A stretch of DNA of 45,244 bases from Candidatus Nitrosopumilus sp. (GTDB lineage: Archaea; Thermoproteota; Nitrososphaeria; Nitrososphaerales; Nitrosopumilaceae). The position numbers and the translations under genes were made by a program. Every line of letters starts with the position of its first letter. The first letter of the stretch is position 1. Shown one piece after another: positions 6,745-14,515 of the stretch. Location of the stretch: positions 1 through 45,244 of the forward strand of contig NZ_JAOULD010000012.1 in the NCBI RefSeq assembly GCF_029882185.1, given 5' to 3'. The notes under the pieces were generated by a model. That model saw only the letters and a program-made list of their open reading frames with translations, had not been told where the DNA came from and made no database searches.

Positions 6745-6984
6745 ATGCAAAAGATTGCAAGTCATAAAAAGAAACAAAATTCAGACTCCGAGTTTATTGA
6801 GACTGATTTTGGAGAGCGAACCATCAGCCAGCAGAACTTTAGTAGGATAATAGCAATCCCTCGACAAGCACTGGCTAACTGTGGGATTGAGCAAAAAAGC
6901 AAGGTCAATGTGACACTGGTTCAAAGCAACAATGAGAGATTCATCAAAATTTCTCCAATTGGCAGAGGTGACAAAGATGAGTAA
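6745..6984 (+). CDS. AbrB/SpoVT-like small DNA-binding protein
   Basis: 79 residues. After a basic N-terminus, IIAIPRQALANCGIEQKSKVNVTLV and RFIKISPI follow the swapped-hairpin AbrB pattern (I-x-IP-x-x-x-x-x-x-GI-x-x-x-x-x-V-x-V). Such proteins dimerise and bind DNA as transition regulators or antitoxins. It opens the plus-strand operon that leads to the polymerase and overlaps the next gene by 8 nt. It is divergent from the winged-helix regulator. Confidence 0.55.
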   Translation: MQKIASHKKKQNSDSEFIETDFGERTISQQNFSRIIAIPRQALANCGIEQKSKVNVTLVQSNNERFIKISPIGRGDKDE

Positions 6985-7312
6985 CGTGCTTGCACCTTTC
7001 ATAAAATGGGGAGATTGCAAGTCTCACTGCAAAGACAGAGTAGATTCACTTGAATTGCAAGTGCTAGACCCTCAAACATTTGAGACGCAATACTCTACAA
7101 ATGTCAGAGTACTGCACAAAGACAACGGAGAATGGATTGAAAAGATTCTTCCGTTGAAATCACACGAGTCTCCGAACTCTTCATTGCTCAACGAGTGGAA
7201 CAAGTATGAAAGAAAAGACCTCTTGCACAAAGACAAGCATTTCAAGATAGAGACATGTCTTGATGTATCAAAGAACGGAAGACCAATTAGAAGATTCAAG
7301 ATGGTCTTCTAA
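6977..7312 (+). CDS. small basic protein of casposon core operon, unknown
   Basis: 111 residues from ATG 6977, which overlaps the upstream gene by 8 nt; an ATG at 6932 is in frame but would lie deep inside that gene. The protein is charged, with beta-rich stretches (DSLELQVLDPQTFE, STNVRVLHKDNGEWIEKILPL) and two Cys/His near the start (CKSHCKD). It resembles a small single-strand-binding or zinc protein only in general character, and I recognise no family. Position between the AbrB-like gene and the polymerase suggests a role in replication. Confidence 0.6.
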   Translation: MSNVLAPFIKWGDCKSHCKDRVDSLELQVLDPQTFETQYSTNVRVLHKDNGEWIEKILPLKSHESPNSSLLNEWNKYERKDLLHKDKHFKIETCLDVSKNGRPIRRFKMVF

Positions 7313-7339
7313 TTCTTTATTTTTTTATATGGTGATGAT

Positions 7340-7669
7340 ATGATGGACAAATCTGAACGAATAAAAAAACTGAAACAAAGATTGGATGCGCTAAAGATAT
7401 TTCCAAACAACAAGGAAGTAAGAATCCTTAAAGAGAGAATTAAAAAACAACTCTCAAATCTTCAAAAGAAACAAGACAAAAAGAAAAAATCTCAAAAATC
7501 TAATTTGTCTCGTTCAGGAAAACTACGACGATACCACAACTACATCAGACAAATCAGAAACAGTTTTCCTAATTTGGAATACAACCAGATTCGAAGTCAG
7601 TTATCAAAACGTAAGCAGGGAAAAGAAGTTTCAATTCCTGATGTAATATGGCAGAATCCGTCCCCGTAA
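7340..7669 (+). CDS. very basic helical protein upstream of the polymerase (candidate terminal protein)
   Basis: 109 residues (an ATG at 7343 is an equal alternative), about one third Lys/Arg. The N-terminal half is a long helix (IKKLKQRLDALKIFPNNK, then a K-rich run); the C-terminal half has several Tyr and Ser that could be priming residues (KLRRYHNYIRQIRNSF, LEYNQIRSQLSKR). It overlaps the polymerase start by 22 nt, so the two are translationally linked. In protein-primed systems such as phi29 the terminal protein gene lies just upstream of the polymerase. The assignment is inference only. Confidence 0.6.
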   Translation: MMDKSERIKKLKQRLDALKIFPNNKEVRILKERIKKQLSNLQKKQDKKKKSQKSNLSRSGKLRRYHNYIRQIRNSFPNLEYNQIRSQLSKRKQGKEVSIPDVIWQNPSP

Positions 7670-9432
7670 CTGATTTCAAAGATCTCTCAAAGATCTATAC
7701 AAAAATCAGACAAAACAGAAACAATGCATGTTCAGATCTTCGGAAAATACATGCATTGGACACTGAAACGTACAATGGCAATATCTTTCTGATTTGCGAC
7801 TCTGATGGGCTATTTCTAGATGATATCACACCTGAATTAGTCATAAATTGGCTATTTTCACAAAAATATCAGGGCTCGTGGAATTTTTTCTACAATCTGT
7901 CATATGATGCAGAAGTTATCCTAAAACTGCTTGGCAAGGAACTTTTCAAATATAGGACAACTGGCAAGCTTGAGTTTAATTTTGTCAAGTATAGAATTGT
8001 GTATTATCCAAGCAAATGCCTCAAGATCACAGCAGGTCACCACAGTACAATTTTTTATGACATTGCACAATTTTATCATTCTGGTTTGGCTGATGCATAT
8101 CAGAATAACATTGGTAAACTATCTGAATCATATCTTGACATAAAAAAGAATAGAAGTCAGTTCACACTACGATATTACAATCACAATAAGAAAAAAATAA
8201 GAAACTACTGTACTACTGATTGTATCCTAACAAAACAACTGGCAGAAAAATGGGTAAAACTGTTTCACTGTGCATTCTCATTTTATCCTGCAAAGTGGCC
8301 ATCATCAGGATACTTGGCAGAAAAAGTTTTGATTAATCACGGAGTCAATTTTCCAAAGTTTGATACGATACCGTATCTAATTCAAGATTTATCATTTCGT
8401 AGTTACTTTGGAGGTAGATTTGAAATGATAAAACGTGGACATGTTGGTGAATCATATCTGTATGACATCAACTCTGCATATCCACATGCGATTGCAAACC
8501 TGCCTGATCTAAATGATGGAAAGTGGTTAAAGAAAAAAACAATGCACAAAGATGCAAAACTTGGATTCTTTAAAATATTATGTGACATACCAGATACAAA
8601 ACACATTCCACCATTTCCATTCAGAACAAACAACAACATTGTATTTCCAACAGGCAAGTTCATCACATATTGTACTTTAGCAGAACTTCAAGCCTGCAAA
8701 GATGATTCTCTTTACAGGATTCTTGAAGGATACCAGTTTTTTGCAAATTCTGATATTCATCCATATCGTGTTTTTATCGAAAAACTGTACCAGAAAAGAA
8801 TAGAACTAAAGAATCAAAACAATCCCTTACAGCAACCAATCAAGATTATTCTAAACTCCATCTATGGCAAGACGGGTCAAAAAGTAAACAGAGTGATGGG
8901 AAATTTGTTTAATCCTGTTATTTTTTCATACATTACGGGCTTTACTCGCGCTCAACTGTACAGGTTTATGCGTAAAAATGACCTAGAGCGAGACATTGTA
9001 GCATTTGCAACTGATTCTATCTGTTCCACACGTAAACTGGATGTAAATTCTACAAAACTAGGCGATTTCTCATTTGAAGGAGAATCAAGTGATACGTTCT
9101 TTCTGCAAAACGGATTCTATCGGTTCAACGGTAAATGGAAGCAGAGAGGAATTGGAAAACTAGGATCAAGGGAAATTGAACATCTTGATACGATAGAAAA
9201 AGACGGCAAGCTAATTGCAAAGTTGCAGGTTTTGAGAAATTCTAGATTGCGTTCAAGCATCATTCAAAATAAATTGCAAGATATAGGCAAAATCAAACAA
9301 ATTACAAAGGAAATCAATCTCAATGCAGACAGGAAAAGATTGTGGCTAGGCAAAATTGCAAGTATCAATCAAAAGGAATCAAATGATTCTGTGGCAATTT
9401 CATTGAATCATTTCAGGAAGGAGCAGGTTTAA
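7648..9432 (+). CDS. family-B DNA polymerase, protein-primed type, with 3'-5' exonuclease
   Basis: 594 residues. Exonuclease motifs: ExoI HALDTETYNG (D38, E40), ExoII FYNLSYDAEV (D87), ExoIII YCTTDC (Y187, D191). Polymerase motifs: A YDINSAYPH (D273), B KIILNSIYGKTG (K399-Y406), C FATDS (D456). The size and compact motif spacing match protein-primed PolB (pPolB) as in casposon family 1 and phi29-like replicons, which copy linear DNA from a terminal protein. The first Asp of the canonical DTDS in motif C is Ala here (A454); the main metal ligand D456 is kept. It is coupled to the basic protein upstream and converges with the HEPN gene (4-nt overlap). A decayed relative lies at 26674-26880. Confidence 0.9.
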   Translation: MAESVPVTDFKDLSKIYTKIRQNRNNACSDLRKIHALDTETYNGNIFLICDSDGLFLDDITPELVINWLFSQKYQGSWNFFYNLSYDAEVILKLLGKELFKYRTTGKLEFNFVKYRIVYYPSKCLKITAGHHSTIFYDIAQFYHSGLADAYQNNIGKLSESYLDIKKNRSQFTLRYYNHNKKKIRNYCTTDCILTKQLAEKWVKLFHCAFSFYPAKWPSSGYLAEKVLINHGVNFPKFDTIPYLIQDLSFRSYFGGRFEMIKRGHVGESYLYDINSAYPHAIANLPDLNDGKWLKKKTMHKDAKLGFFKILCDIPDTKHIPPFPFRTNNNIVFPTGKFITYCTLAELQACKDDSLYRILEGYQFFANSDIHPYRVFIEKLYQKRIELKNQNNPLQQPIKIILNSIYGKTGQKVNRVMGNLFNPVIFSYITGFTRAQLYRFMRKNDLERDIVAFATDSICSTRKLDVNSTKLGDFSFEGESSDTFFLQNGFYRFNGKWKQRGIGKLGSREIEHLDTIEKDGKLIAKLQVLRNSRLRSSIIQNKLQDIGKIKQITKEINLNADRKRLWLGKIASINQKESNDSVAISLNHFRKEQV

Positions 9433-10301
9433 TTTTGTTCAATTTGTTTACAAGTATTTTTTACATTATCTAGCATCTTTTTCAAATTATCTTTTTGTTC
9501 GAGATAAATTTCATCTGAAATTTTTTCATCAATTTGAAAAGGATATCTAGAAATTTCTTGATGTGGATAAGTAAGTGCTATAATATCTATCCAATCCATA
9601 CATTTACACAATTTAAGATATTTTGTCATATTTTGTGTTAAATCCCGCGATAATGTTTTTCCGCCAGAACCCCATCCAAAATTATTCATTACTTTGTTCA
9701 TTATTTCCATAGTTTTTTCAGGATTTTCCATTGAAAATAGATTTGGCAGATGTTGTAAAAATTCTAAACCTGCTTTTTCTCTTTCAGTTAATTTTGACGT
9801 ATCAATTTTGTCAATACCAATTTTATCAATTGCTGATTGATAATCGGATGAAACGACATTACTTTGTTCATAAAATTCATCCACATTTTTTAAGAATTTT
9901 GTGAATTTTCCTTGGAATAAATTTGATTCATGTTTATTTAACGACAACGCAAGTGATTCTTTCCAAATTGCTATTTTAGCTACTTCGTTGGATTCAATAA
10001 ACTCCAATAATTCATGAAGGTTTTCTAAAGCCCCCCAACTTAATTTTACATAATCGGTAGGGGGATCTAAATTAATTTTTTTTGCAGATATTATCATTTC
10101 ATCTATAATTTTTGGCATCTGAAGATGGCCTAGATTTTTTATATTGTGAACTATTTCATTTTTTAACAAATATGCTTTCAAGTGTTTTTCTAATGCCTGT
10201 TGTAAAAAAAATCCAGTTATTGGATAATCTCCATTTTTAAAGGCATTCTCTGCTCGTTGAATGTCTGTTTTTCCATACTGAAATAAATCTAAATAATTCA
10301 T
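9429..10301 (-). CDS. HEPN-domain protein
   Basis: 290 residues. The first 110 residues have the HEPN pattern: AENAFKNGDYPITGFFLQQALEKHLKAYLL, then LGHLQMPKIIDEM. HEPN proteins are often RNases of toxin-antitoxin or defence systems, or partners of a nucleotidyltransferase, which is absent here. I do not see a clear RxxxxH catalytic motif, so it may be non-catalytic. The C-terminal 180 residues are helical and unrecognised. It converges with the polymerase gene, overlapping by 4 nt, and is the last protein gene of the casposon. Confidence 0.65.
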   Translation of the reverse strand: MNYLDLFQYGKTDIQRAENAFKNGDYPITGFFLQQALEKHLKAYLLKNEIVHNIKNLGHLQMPKIIDEMIISAKKINLDPPTDYVKLSWGALENLHELLEFIESNEVAKIAIWKESLALSLNKHESNLFQGKFTKFLKNVDEFYEQSNVVSSDYQSAIDKIGIDKIDTSKLTEREKAGLEFLQHLPNLFSMENPEKTMEIMNKVMNNFGWGSGGKTLSRDLTQNMTKYLKLCKCMDWIDIIALTYPHQEISRYPFQIDEKISDEIYLEQKDNLKKMLDNVKNTCKQIEQN

Positions 10302-10883
10302 AGATGTTTTTATTTAACTTTATTAAAAAAGAATGTGAATTTAGTATTATAATTTACAATTAACTTAGAATTTTATAATATCCATCATGATTACAAAATA
10401 ACATATTGAAAAATTAATTTTATATTCTATAGAAAACAGTAATATCTATAAAATATGTTTAGAATTTCACTATTCGTAGAGTTTTGTAGAATCTATAGAT
10501 CTTGATTTTGATATGAATAGAAGATAATATCATGTAACATTCTATTCCTAGATGTTATGGCTAGTTATTGATCAGAAATAGTATATCTAATCATTATTAG
10601 TTCTATTAGACAATGCTAGATTTTACAAAAACTATCATCACAGTGTAACCTTTTTTTCAATTTCTATTCATAGACTGAAAATATTGTTTGTAGATTTCCC
10701 TGCAGCATCATTATCTTTTAGTGTAGAATTAGTATTTCTGACAAGTCTACTCTAGCTAATTTGTAGCTTTTGTAGATTTGAGAATTTTATGAATAGATGT
10801 CATATTGGATAACATAAATTGAATTAACGCAATTACATGAAAATCATGATCAATGTTAAATATCATTTTAACGTATCAATAAT
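10302..10883. other. AT-rich non-coding stretch of casposon with repeated ATGAATAGA/TCTATTCAT
   Basis: No ORF looks real. The hexamer-like word TCTATT or its complement recurs in several variants (for example TTCTATTCATAGAC near 10660, ATGAATAGAAG near 10513, ATGAATAGATG near 10791, ACTATTCGTAGAG near 10468). These may be protein-binding sites near the end of the element or remnants of a lost gene. It adjoins the structured segment at 10884-10985. Confidence 0.4.
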
Positions 10884-10985
10884 AACGAGAAATCTATCAC
10901 TCTGCGTCGTAGAGTGATCGGTCTGGAAAACATCTCATGTTAGGTTAACGTCCTAGAACTATAGTGTTTTCCATGTTATCTCGTT
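10884..10985. ncRNA. predicted branched structure (candidate structured RNA or DNA site)
   Basis: Three nested helices can be drawn by eye. P1: AACGAGA (10884-10890) with TCTCGTT (10979-10985). P2 hairpin: ATCACTCT (10896-10903), 7-nt loop, AGAGTGAT (10911-10918). P3: TGGAAAACA (10924-10932) with TGTTTTCCA (10965-10973), enclosing a small TAGG/CCTA hairpin. P2 and P3 sit side by side within P1, giving a three-way junction of 102 nt. It is about 100 nt from the right end of the casposon, and strand is undecided because all helices also exist in the complement. It could be a small RNA, a leader, or a cruciform recognised by Cas1 or the polymerase. Confidence 0.5.
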
Positions 10986-11087
10986 GTTTTTAATTTCAAA
11001 ACTCCTCTTGCAAAACCATTTCTATTAACAAAGTTTCCATTGCATCTTCAATGAAGAATTTTGAATGAATCAAGAACTACTTTCTAA

Positions 11088-11130
11088 ACCTGTCAGTTTG
11101 CAGGCACAAACGGGGGGCAGTCTATTTTTA
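11088..11130 (-). repeat. right terminal inverted repeat of casposon
   Basis: The reverse complement aligns with 162-204 at 31 of 43 positions without gaps, with identical outer TAAAAATAGA and inner AAACTGACAGGT blocks. The middle is more G/C-rich (CCCCCC) than in the left end. Confidence 0.8.
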
Positions 11131-11141
11131 CTGACAATCTC
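11131..11141. repeat. right target-site duplication of casposon
   Basis: CTGACAATCTC, identical to 151-161. The three bases before it (TTA) and eleven after (to 11152) also match the left side, giving 25 bp in total. Removing one copy together with 162-11130 restores an uninterrupted dehydrogenase 3' end and stop codon. Confidence 0.75.
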
Positions 11142-11170
11142 TAAAAATAGAATCCCTCCTTTTTGTGCCT
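11142..11170 (+). repeat. TIR-like sequence outside the right end of the casposon
   Basis: Read on the plus strand, this stretch matches the reverse complement of the right terminal repeat at 24 of 29 positions without gaps, including TAAAAATAGA and TTTGTGCCT. It is in the orientation expected for a left end. It is either the native terminator region of the dehydrogenase gene, which the element's ends mimic, or the remaining end of a second casposon. The 11171-11470 stretch that follows holds no gene I can support. Confidence 0.55.
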
Positions 11171-11470
11171 AGGTTTGTGCTATATTGAAACGATGTCTAG
11201 GTAATTACTTAGATTATAAACAAATTTTATTTGAATTTAATTTAACATGCATTAATTCTTCAAAGGAAGGAATCAATTCTTCAGAATAATCTTCATAATT
11301 ATTTTTGAATCCTTCATTCCTTTGGTAAAATGGGATTTTTGTATCGTTACCGTCATCATAAACTGGCGAAAAGCAACTAGGATTGTTTTCACAAGTACAT
11401 AGTATGATTCAATTTGTTTTGAATTAATTTTTATCTTTAAATGCGATGAAGTGTAATCAAAGCTGATCAA

Positions 11471-11752
11471 ATGAGTGCCACTTGGAGAGAAAGACTAAGT
11501 CAAAGGAGACAAGAAATAGGAATTGAAGGACCAGAATATGACTACATACAAAGATACATTGAATCCTATTGTTCTGAGGCTGACCGTCTATGCAAAAAAA
11601 TTGATATGAATAAAACTGTCGATGAGGTAATAGACGCTATGAAAGATGAAAAATTTGACAAGTTTACAAAAGGAATAATTGATTCTATTCATAAAAAGAG
11701 AGGATATGATCCTGATGACGACAGTAAAAAAGAGATTACTATTTCAAATTAA
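11471..11752 (+). CDS. small acidic/basic helical protein, unknown
   Basis: 93 residues from an ATG directly after an AT-rich promoter region. The sequence is highly charged and helical (WRERLSQRRQEIGIEG, VDEVIDAMKDEKFDKFTKGIID), ending in an acidic PDDDSKK tail. It has no membrane segment or recognised family. It is the first chromosomal gene after the casposon and may have been near the dehydrogenase gene before insertion. The 11753-12062 stretch that follows holds no other supported gene. Confidence 0.6.
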   Translation: MSATWRERLSQRRQEIGIEGPEYDYIQRYIESYCSEADRLCKKIDMNKTVDEVIDAMKDEKFDKFTKGIIDSIHKKRGYDPDDDSKKEITISN

Positions 11753-12062
11753 ACAATATATTTACAAAAAACTTGTTCTGAGACACAACAAAATTACTGT
11801 AAAGTTTATTCAGTCATCACTAAATGGCAGTCGAATCCGTGTGGTTATTGAATCTGAAAATTTTATTTGATGTTATTTAAAATCAAAAGTCAACAAGCAC
11901 ATTTTTAATTTACACGTGGGTCCTTTTCCAACTCAAACACCAGTATTTTCATCTTAAGGTGACACACTGCATTTGAAATCCATATGACGGGAGGAATCTA
12001 GTTCTCTCGTTATTGAGAATCATATCCTGTCTTTAAATCTAAAAATTCTCAAAATATTACAC

Positions 12063-12887
12063 TTGAGAAAATTAATTTGGATTATGTCTGCAGCATTAAT
12101 GATGATAATTCCATTACAATCAATTGCATTTGCCGAATCAACTTATGATATTAACATCCCTTCTGGTTCTGCTGACAAGGATTCCCCGTTTCATTGGTCA
12201 AGTGAGAAGGATGGAGACACTTCTGGATTCATTGAGATCATAGTAAATGATACGGTCTTTTGGAAGAACGGGGACATGGCTACCCATACTGTCACATCTG
12301 GAACTCCTCTAAACGGACCCGATGGGATTTTTGACAGTGGCAAGATGAATCCGGGAAAATTCTTTGTACAAAAGTTCACACAAGTGGGGGAGTTTCCATA
12401 TTACTGCACCATTCATCCGTGGAGAACAGGTCTTGTAAGCGTAGTTACCGGTAATAGTTACCTGTTTAATGTCGGTTCTGACTTTGGAGATGGCGCAAAT
12501 GTATTTGATTTGGAATACAAGTTCAATCGATTGGTTAACCGTGCAAGCATTGATGAAAGTACAAAATCAGTTTCTCTTGAATTAAGAGGAAACACAATAA
12601 ACGATGACAATACGTTGACTCTGTTTCTTCCATCTGCTTTGATCAGCGGAATATCTTCGGTATCCATCGATGGAGCCATGACAGAAGAATTTACCCAGGA
12701 ATTTGAGGATGAAATTACCGTGCTGGTAATTGGTGAAGTTCCTTCTGATGCAAAATCAGTCACCATAACTGGGACCACAATAGTTCCGGAATTTGGAACA
12801 ATTGCCACAATGATATTGGCAGTTGCAACCATATCGATAATTGCAGTTTCTGCAAGATCAAGACTTGGCATCATACCAAGAATCTAG
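12063..12887 (+). CDS. secreted blue-copper (plastocyanin-like) protein with PEFG-CTERM anchor
   Basis: 274 residues starting at TTG. Signal peptide 1-25 (cleavage near AFA-ES). Cupredoxin domain about 28-130: H75 in DMATHTVTSG, C115 and H118 in YYCTIHPW are copper ligands. The position that holds the axial Met in related archaeal proteins (HPWM) is Arg (HPWRTG). A second beta domain follows (about 140-255). The C-terminus has VPEFGTIA, a hydrophobic helix and RSR, the PEFG-CTERM signal processed by an archaeosortase, so the protein is anchored outside the membrane. A role as electron carrier for copper-based ammonia-oxidiser respiration is likely but inferred. Confidence 0.85.
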   Translation: MRKLIWIMSAALMMIIPLQSIAFAESTYDINIPSGSADKDSPFHWSSEKDGDTSGFIEIIVNDTVFWKNGDMATHTVTSGTPLNGPDGIFDSGKMNPGKFFVQKFTQVGEFPYYCTIHPWRTGLVSVVTGNSYLFNVGSDFGDGANVFDLEYKFNRLVNRASIDESTKSVSLELRGNTINDDNTLTLFLPSALISGISSVSIDGAMTEEFTQEFEDEITVLVIGEVPSDAKSVTITGTTIVPEFGTIATMILAVATISIIAVSARSRLGIIPRI

Positions 12888-12912
12888 ACAAGTTGTTTTT
12901 TTCTTTTTTATT

Positions 12913-13128
12913 CTAAACCCACTTCCACGTGGGTGCTAAAATAACAAATTCAGATTTGGGGCGAACAACAATTCTATAATATTCCCCATTAGGTCCCATT
13001 CCAGATTTTTTTCTCAATCTCCCTTCAGACTGTCTTAATGCTCGTTGGCGAGAAGTCATGCTCTGCCATTTTTCTTGTGTTTTTTTCACATTCTTTTTGG
13101 ATGCCTGAGTTTGTTTTGCAGTGGCCAC
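12913..13128 (-). CDS. small basic conserved protein, unknown
   Basis: 71 residues, rich in Lys/Gln/Arg: N-terminal half KQTQASKKNVKKTQEKWQSM, then SRQRALRQSEGRLRKKSGMG and a beta-like C-terminus EYYRIVVRPKSEFVIL ending in WKWV. No family is assigned. The gene converges with the cupredoxin gene 25 nt away. Composition suggests a nucleic-acid-binding or ribosome-associated protein, but nothing specific shows this. Confidence 0.6.
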   Translation of the reverse strand: MATAKQTQASKKNVKKTQEKWQSMTSRQRALRQSEGRLRKKSGMGPNGEYYRIVVRPKSEFVILAPTWKWV

Positions 13129-13285
13129 TAGGTCATTACAAAAATATGATATTTAACATAAGAATCTAAATTCTAATTACGGTTATTGAAAAAATCTCAG
13201 ACTCGTCAAAATACGAATTGGGAGTGACTATCATTCCTGAAAATCAAATCAATATACTTTATTTTGTATTGGTATATTGTGATCA

Positions 13286-14008
13286 ATGAGTTTGAAAGAC
13301 ACACAAAACGAAAAATTGTTAATTGTTGCATTTCCAAGTGTGGGGTTGGTTGGTGCTTTTGCAATATCATACCTAATTACTCAATTACAAATGAAGGATA
13401 TAGGAGAACTAGAGATTGGAAAAATATCCCCATCATATATGATTGAGAATGGGAATATTTATGGCCCCATCCGTATCTACAACAAAGACAACATTTATGC
13501 AATTTTAGCAAATATTCCTTTGAGCCCACTCTCCACATACGAATTAATTAACAAATCAATCGAATTTGCAAAAAGCAATAATATTGAGAAAATAATTATT
13601 CCGCGGGGATTAGAAGTAGGTAAAGATTTTAAAGAAAATCCCATCTCCTATGGTCTAGTGGCTAATCAAAATTCAAAACGCCTTTTGGATGAATATAGTT
13701 TGCCAATCATTCCAGGTGCAACAGTTCTTGGTGCAGATGCAAGTGTAATCTCTGCATTGAAAAATTCTGAGACATCATGTATTGTTTTATACACTACTTG
13801 TAGAATGATGTTGCCAGATGATGACGCCATAATAAAATCAATTAAAACACTTTCAGATATTATTAAGGTCAAAGTGGAAACTGAGAAATTTGAGGAGAGA
13901 CTAGAAAAAATTAGCAAAGACAACCAAAAGATGATAGAAGAAACTAGAAAATACTATGAGGATGCATCTGGAACACCTGCATCAATACAGCCTGCAGGAA
14001 TAGGATGA
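13286..14008 (+). CDS. PAC2-family protein (proteasome assembly chaperone-like)
   Basis: 240 residues. The N-terminal LLIVAFPSVGLVGAFAISYLITQL, then MKDIGELEIGKISPS and IYAILANIPLSPLSTYELINKSIEFA, fit the PAC2 family found in archaea and in eukaryotic proteasome chaperones. IIPGATVLGADASVISALK follows the nucleoside-phosphorylase-like fold. The C-terminal 40 residues are a charged coiled coil ending with a Pro/Ala-rich tail. Archaeal PAC2 proteins are thought to help proteasome assembly or act with ATP-grasp partners; its precise partner is not visible here. ATG 13286 is preceded by a clean AT-rich promoter. Confidence 0.85.
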   Translation: MSLKDTQNEKLLIVAFPSVGLVGAFAISYLITQLQMKDIGELEIGKISPSYMIENGNIYGPIRIYNKDNIYAILANIPLSPLSTYELINKSIEFAKSNNIEKIIIPRGLEVGKDFKENPISYGLVANQNSKRLLDEYSLPIIPGATVLGADASVISALKNSETSCIVLYTTCRMMLPDDDAIIKSIKTLSDIIKVKVETEKFEERLEKISKDNQKMIEETRKYYEDASGTPASIQPAGIG

Positions 14009-14238
14009 ATAACAAATCAGAAATTAACTGATAATGACTTTGGGTTCCTAATTTTCTTCTTTTTTTAAATTCAACATACAGAATTTCACGTGGTCTTTTT
14101 TCGTAGATTAGTAGTTAATTCAGTCCTTCCTTGCAGATATGCAAACTCCCACCACTACGTTACTGGTATCACATCAATTTCGCTTAAAAAGAGATTACTC
14201 CATTGCAGGTTAATTAGGATGAAATGACTATTGACATC

Positions 14239-14337
14239 ATGAATACGATGCAATCATGGAATCAAAAAATATGTTCAGACTGCAAGAGGTTACATTGTCA
14301 AAAAGGATGCAATTGTGATTGTTATTGGGAGCCTTAG
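14239..14337 (+). CDS. 32-aa Cys-rich micro-protein
   Basis: ATG 14239 gives 32 residues with CSDCKRLHCQKGCNCDCYWEP, six Cys and one His in twenty residues. Such density is unlikely by chance in AT-rich DNA and fits a metal-binding micro-protein of the kind common in these archaea. It lies in the gap between the PAC2 gene and a membrane protein. Confidence 0.5.
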   Translation: MNTMQSWNQKICSDCKRLHCQKGCNCDCYWEP

Positions 14338-14398
14338 AACAATTTTGGCACACGGTATGGTCACTTAGGATACATGTTCACATAACGCAAAAGTCAAG

Positions 14399-14470
14399 AT
14401 GGCAGGACTCAAGGACATGTACGAATGTACAAACTGTCACAAATTCATCCCCGTCATTGAATCAAAGTAG
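14399..14470 (+). CDS. 23-aa CxxC micro-ORF
   Basis: ATG 14399 encodes 23 residues with YECTNCHKFIPVIE, a single zinc knuckle. It resembles the first half of a zinc ribbon and may be a remnant or a genuine micro-protein. It lies 61 nt after the previous Cys-rich micro-ORF and 46 nt before the convergent gene. Confidence 0.35.
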   Translation: MAGLKDMYECTNCHKFIPVIESK

Positions 14471-14515
14471 ATGGAATTATTTTTAAAATAATAAAAAATA
14501 AGAGCAGTTGAAAAA

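Larger units (their letters stand above)
162..11130. mobile_element. casposon (Cas1 + family-B polymerase, Nitrosopumilus type), about 11 kb
   Basis: The element is bounded by 43-nt imperfect terminal inverted repeats (162-204 and 11088-11130) and by direct repeats of the target. It encodes a solo Cas1 with no other Cas protein or CRISPR array, and a DNA polymerase of the protein-primed family-B type. This pairing is diagnostic of casposons, in which Cas1 acts as the integrase and the polymerase copies the element. Family 1 casposons of ammonia-oxidising archaea have this combination. The insertion is at the 3' end of a dehydrogenase gene; casposons are known to favour 3' ends of tRNA or protein genes. 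The layout is Cas1, then cargo (1.3-5.7 kb), then regulators, polymerase, HEPN and a non-coding end. Cas1 and polymerase look intact, so the element may be functional. Confidence 0.88.

Noticed and set aside
11273-11470. 65-codon minus-strand ORF beside the casposon
   Set aside because: Low complexity, no motif, and it ends exactly at the promoter of 11471-11752.
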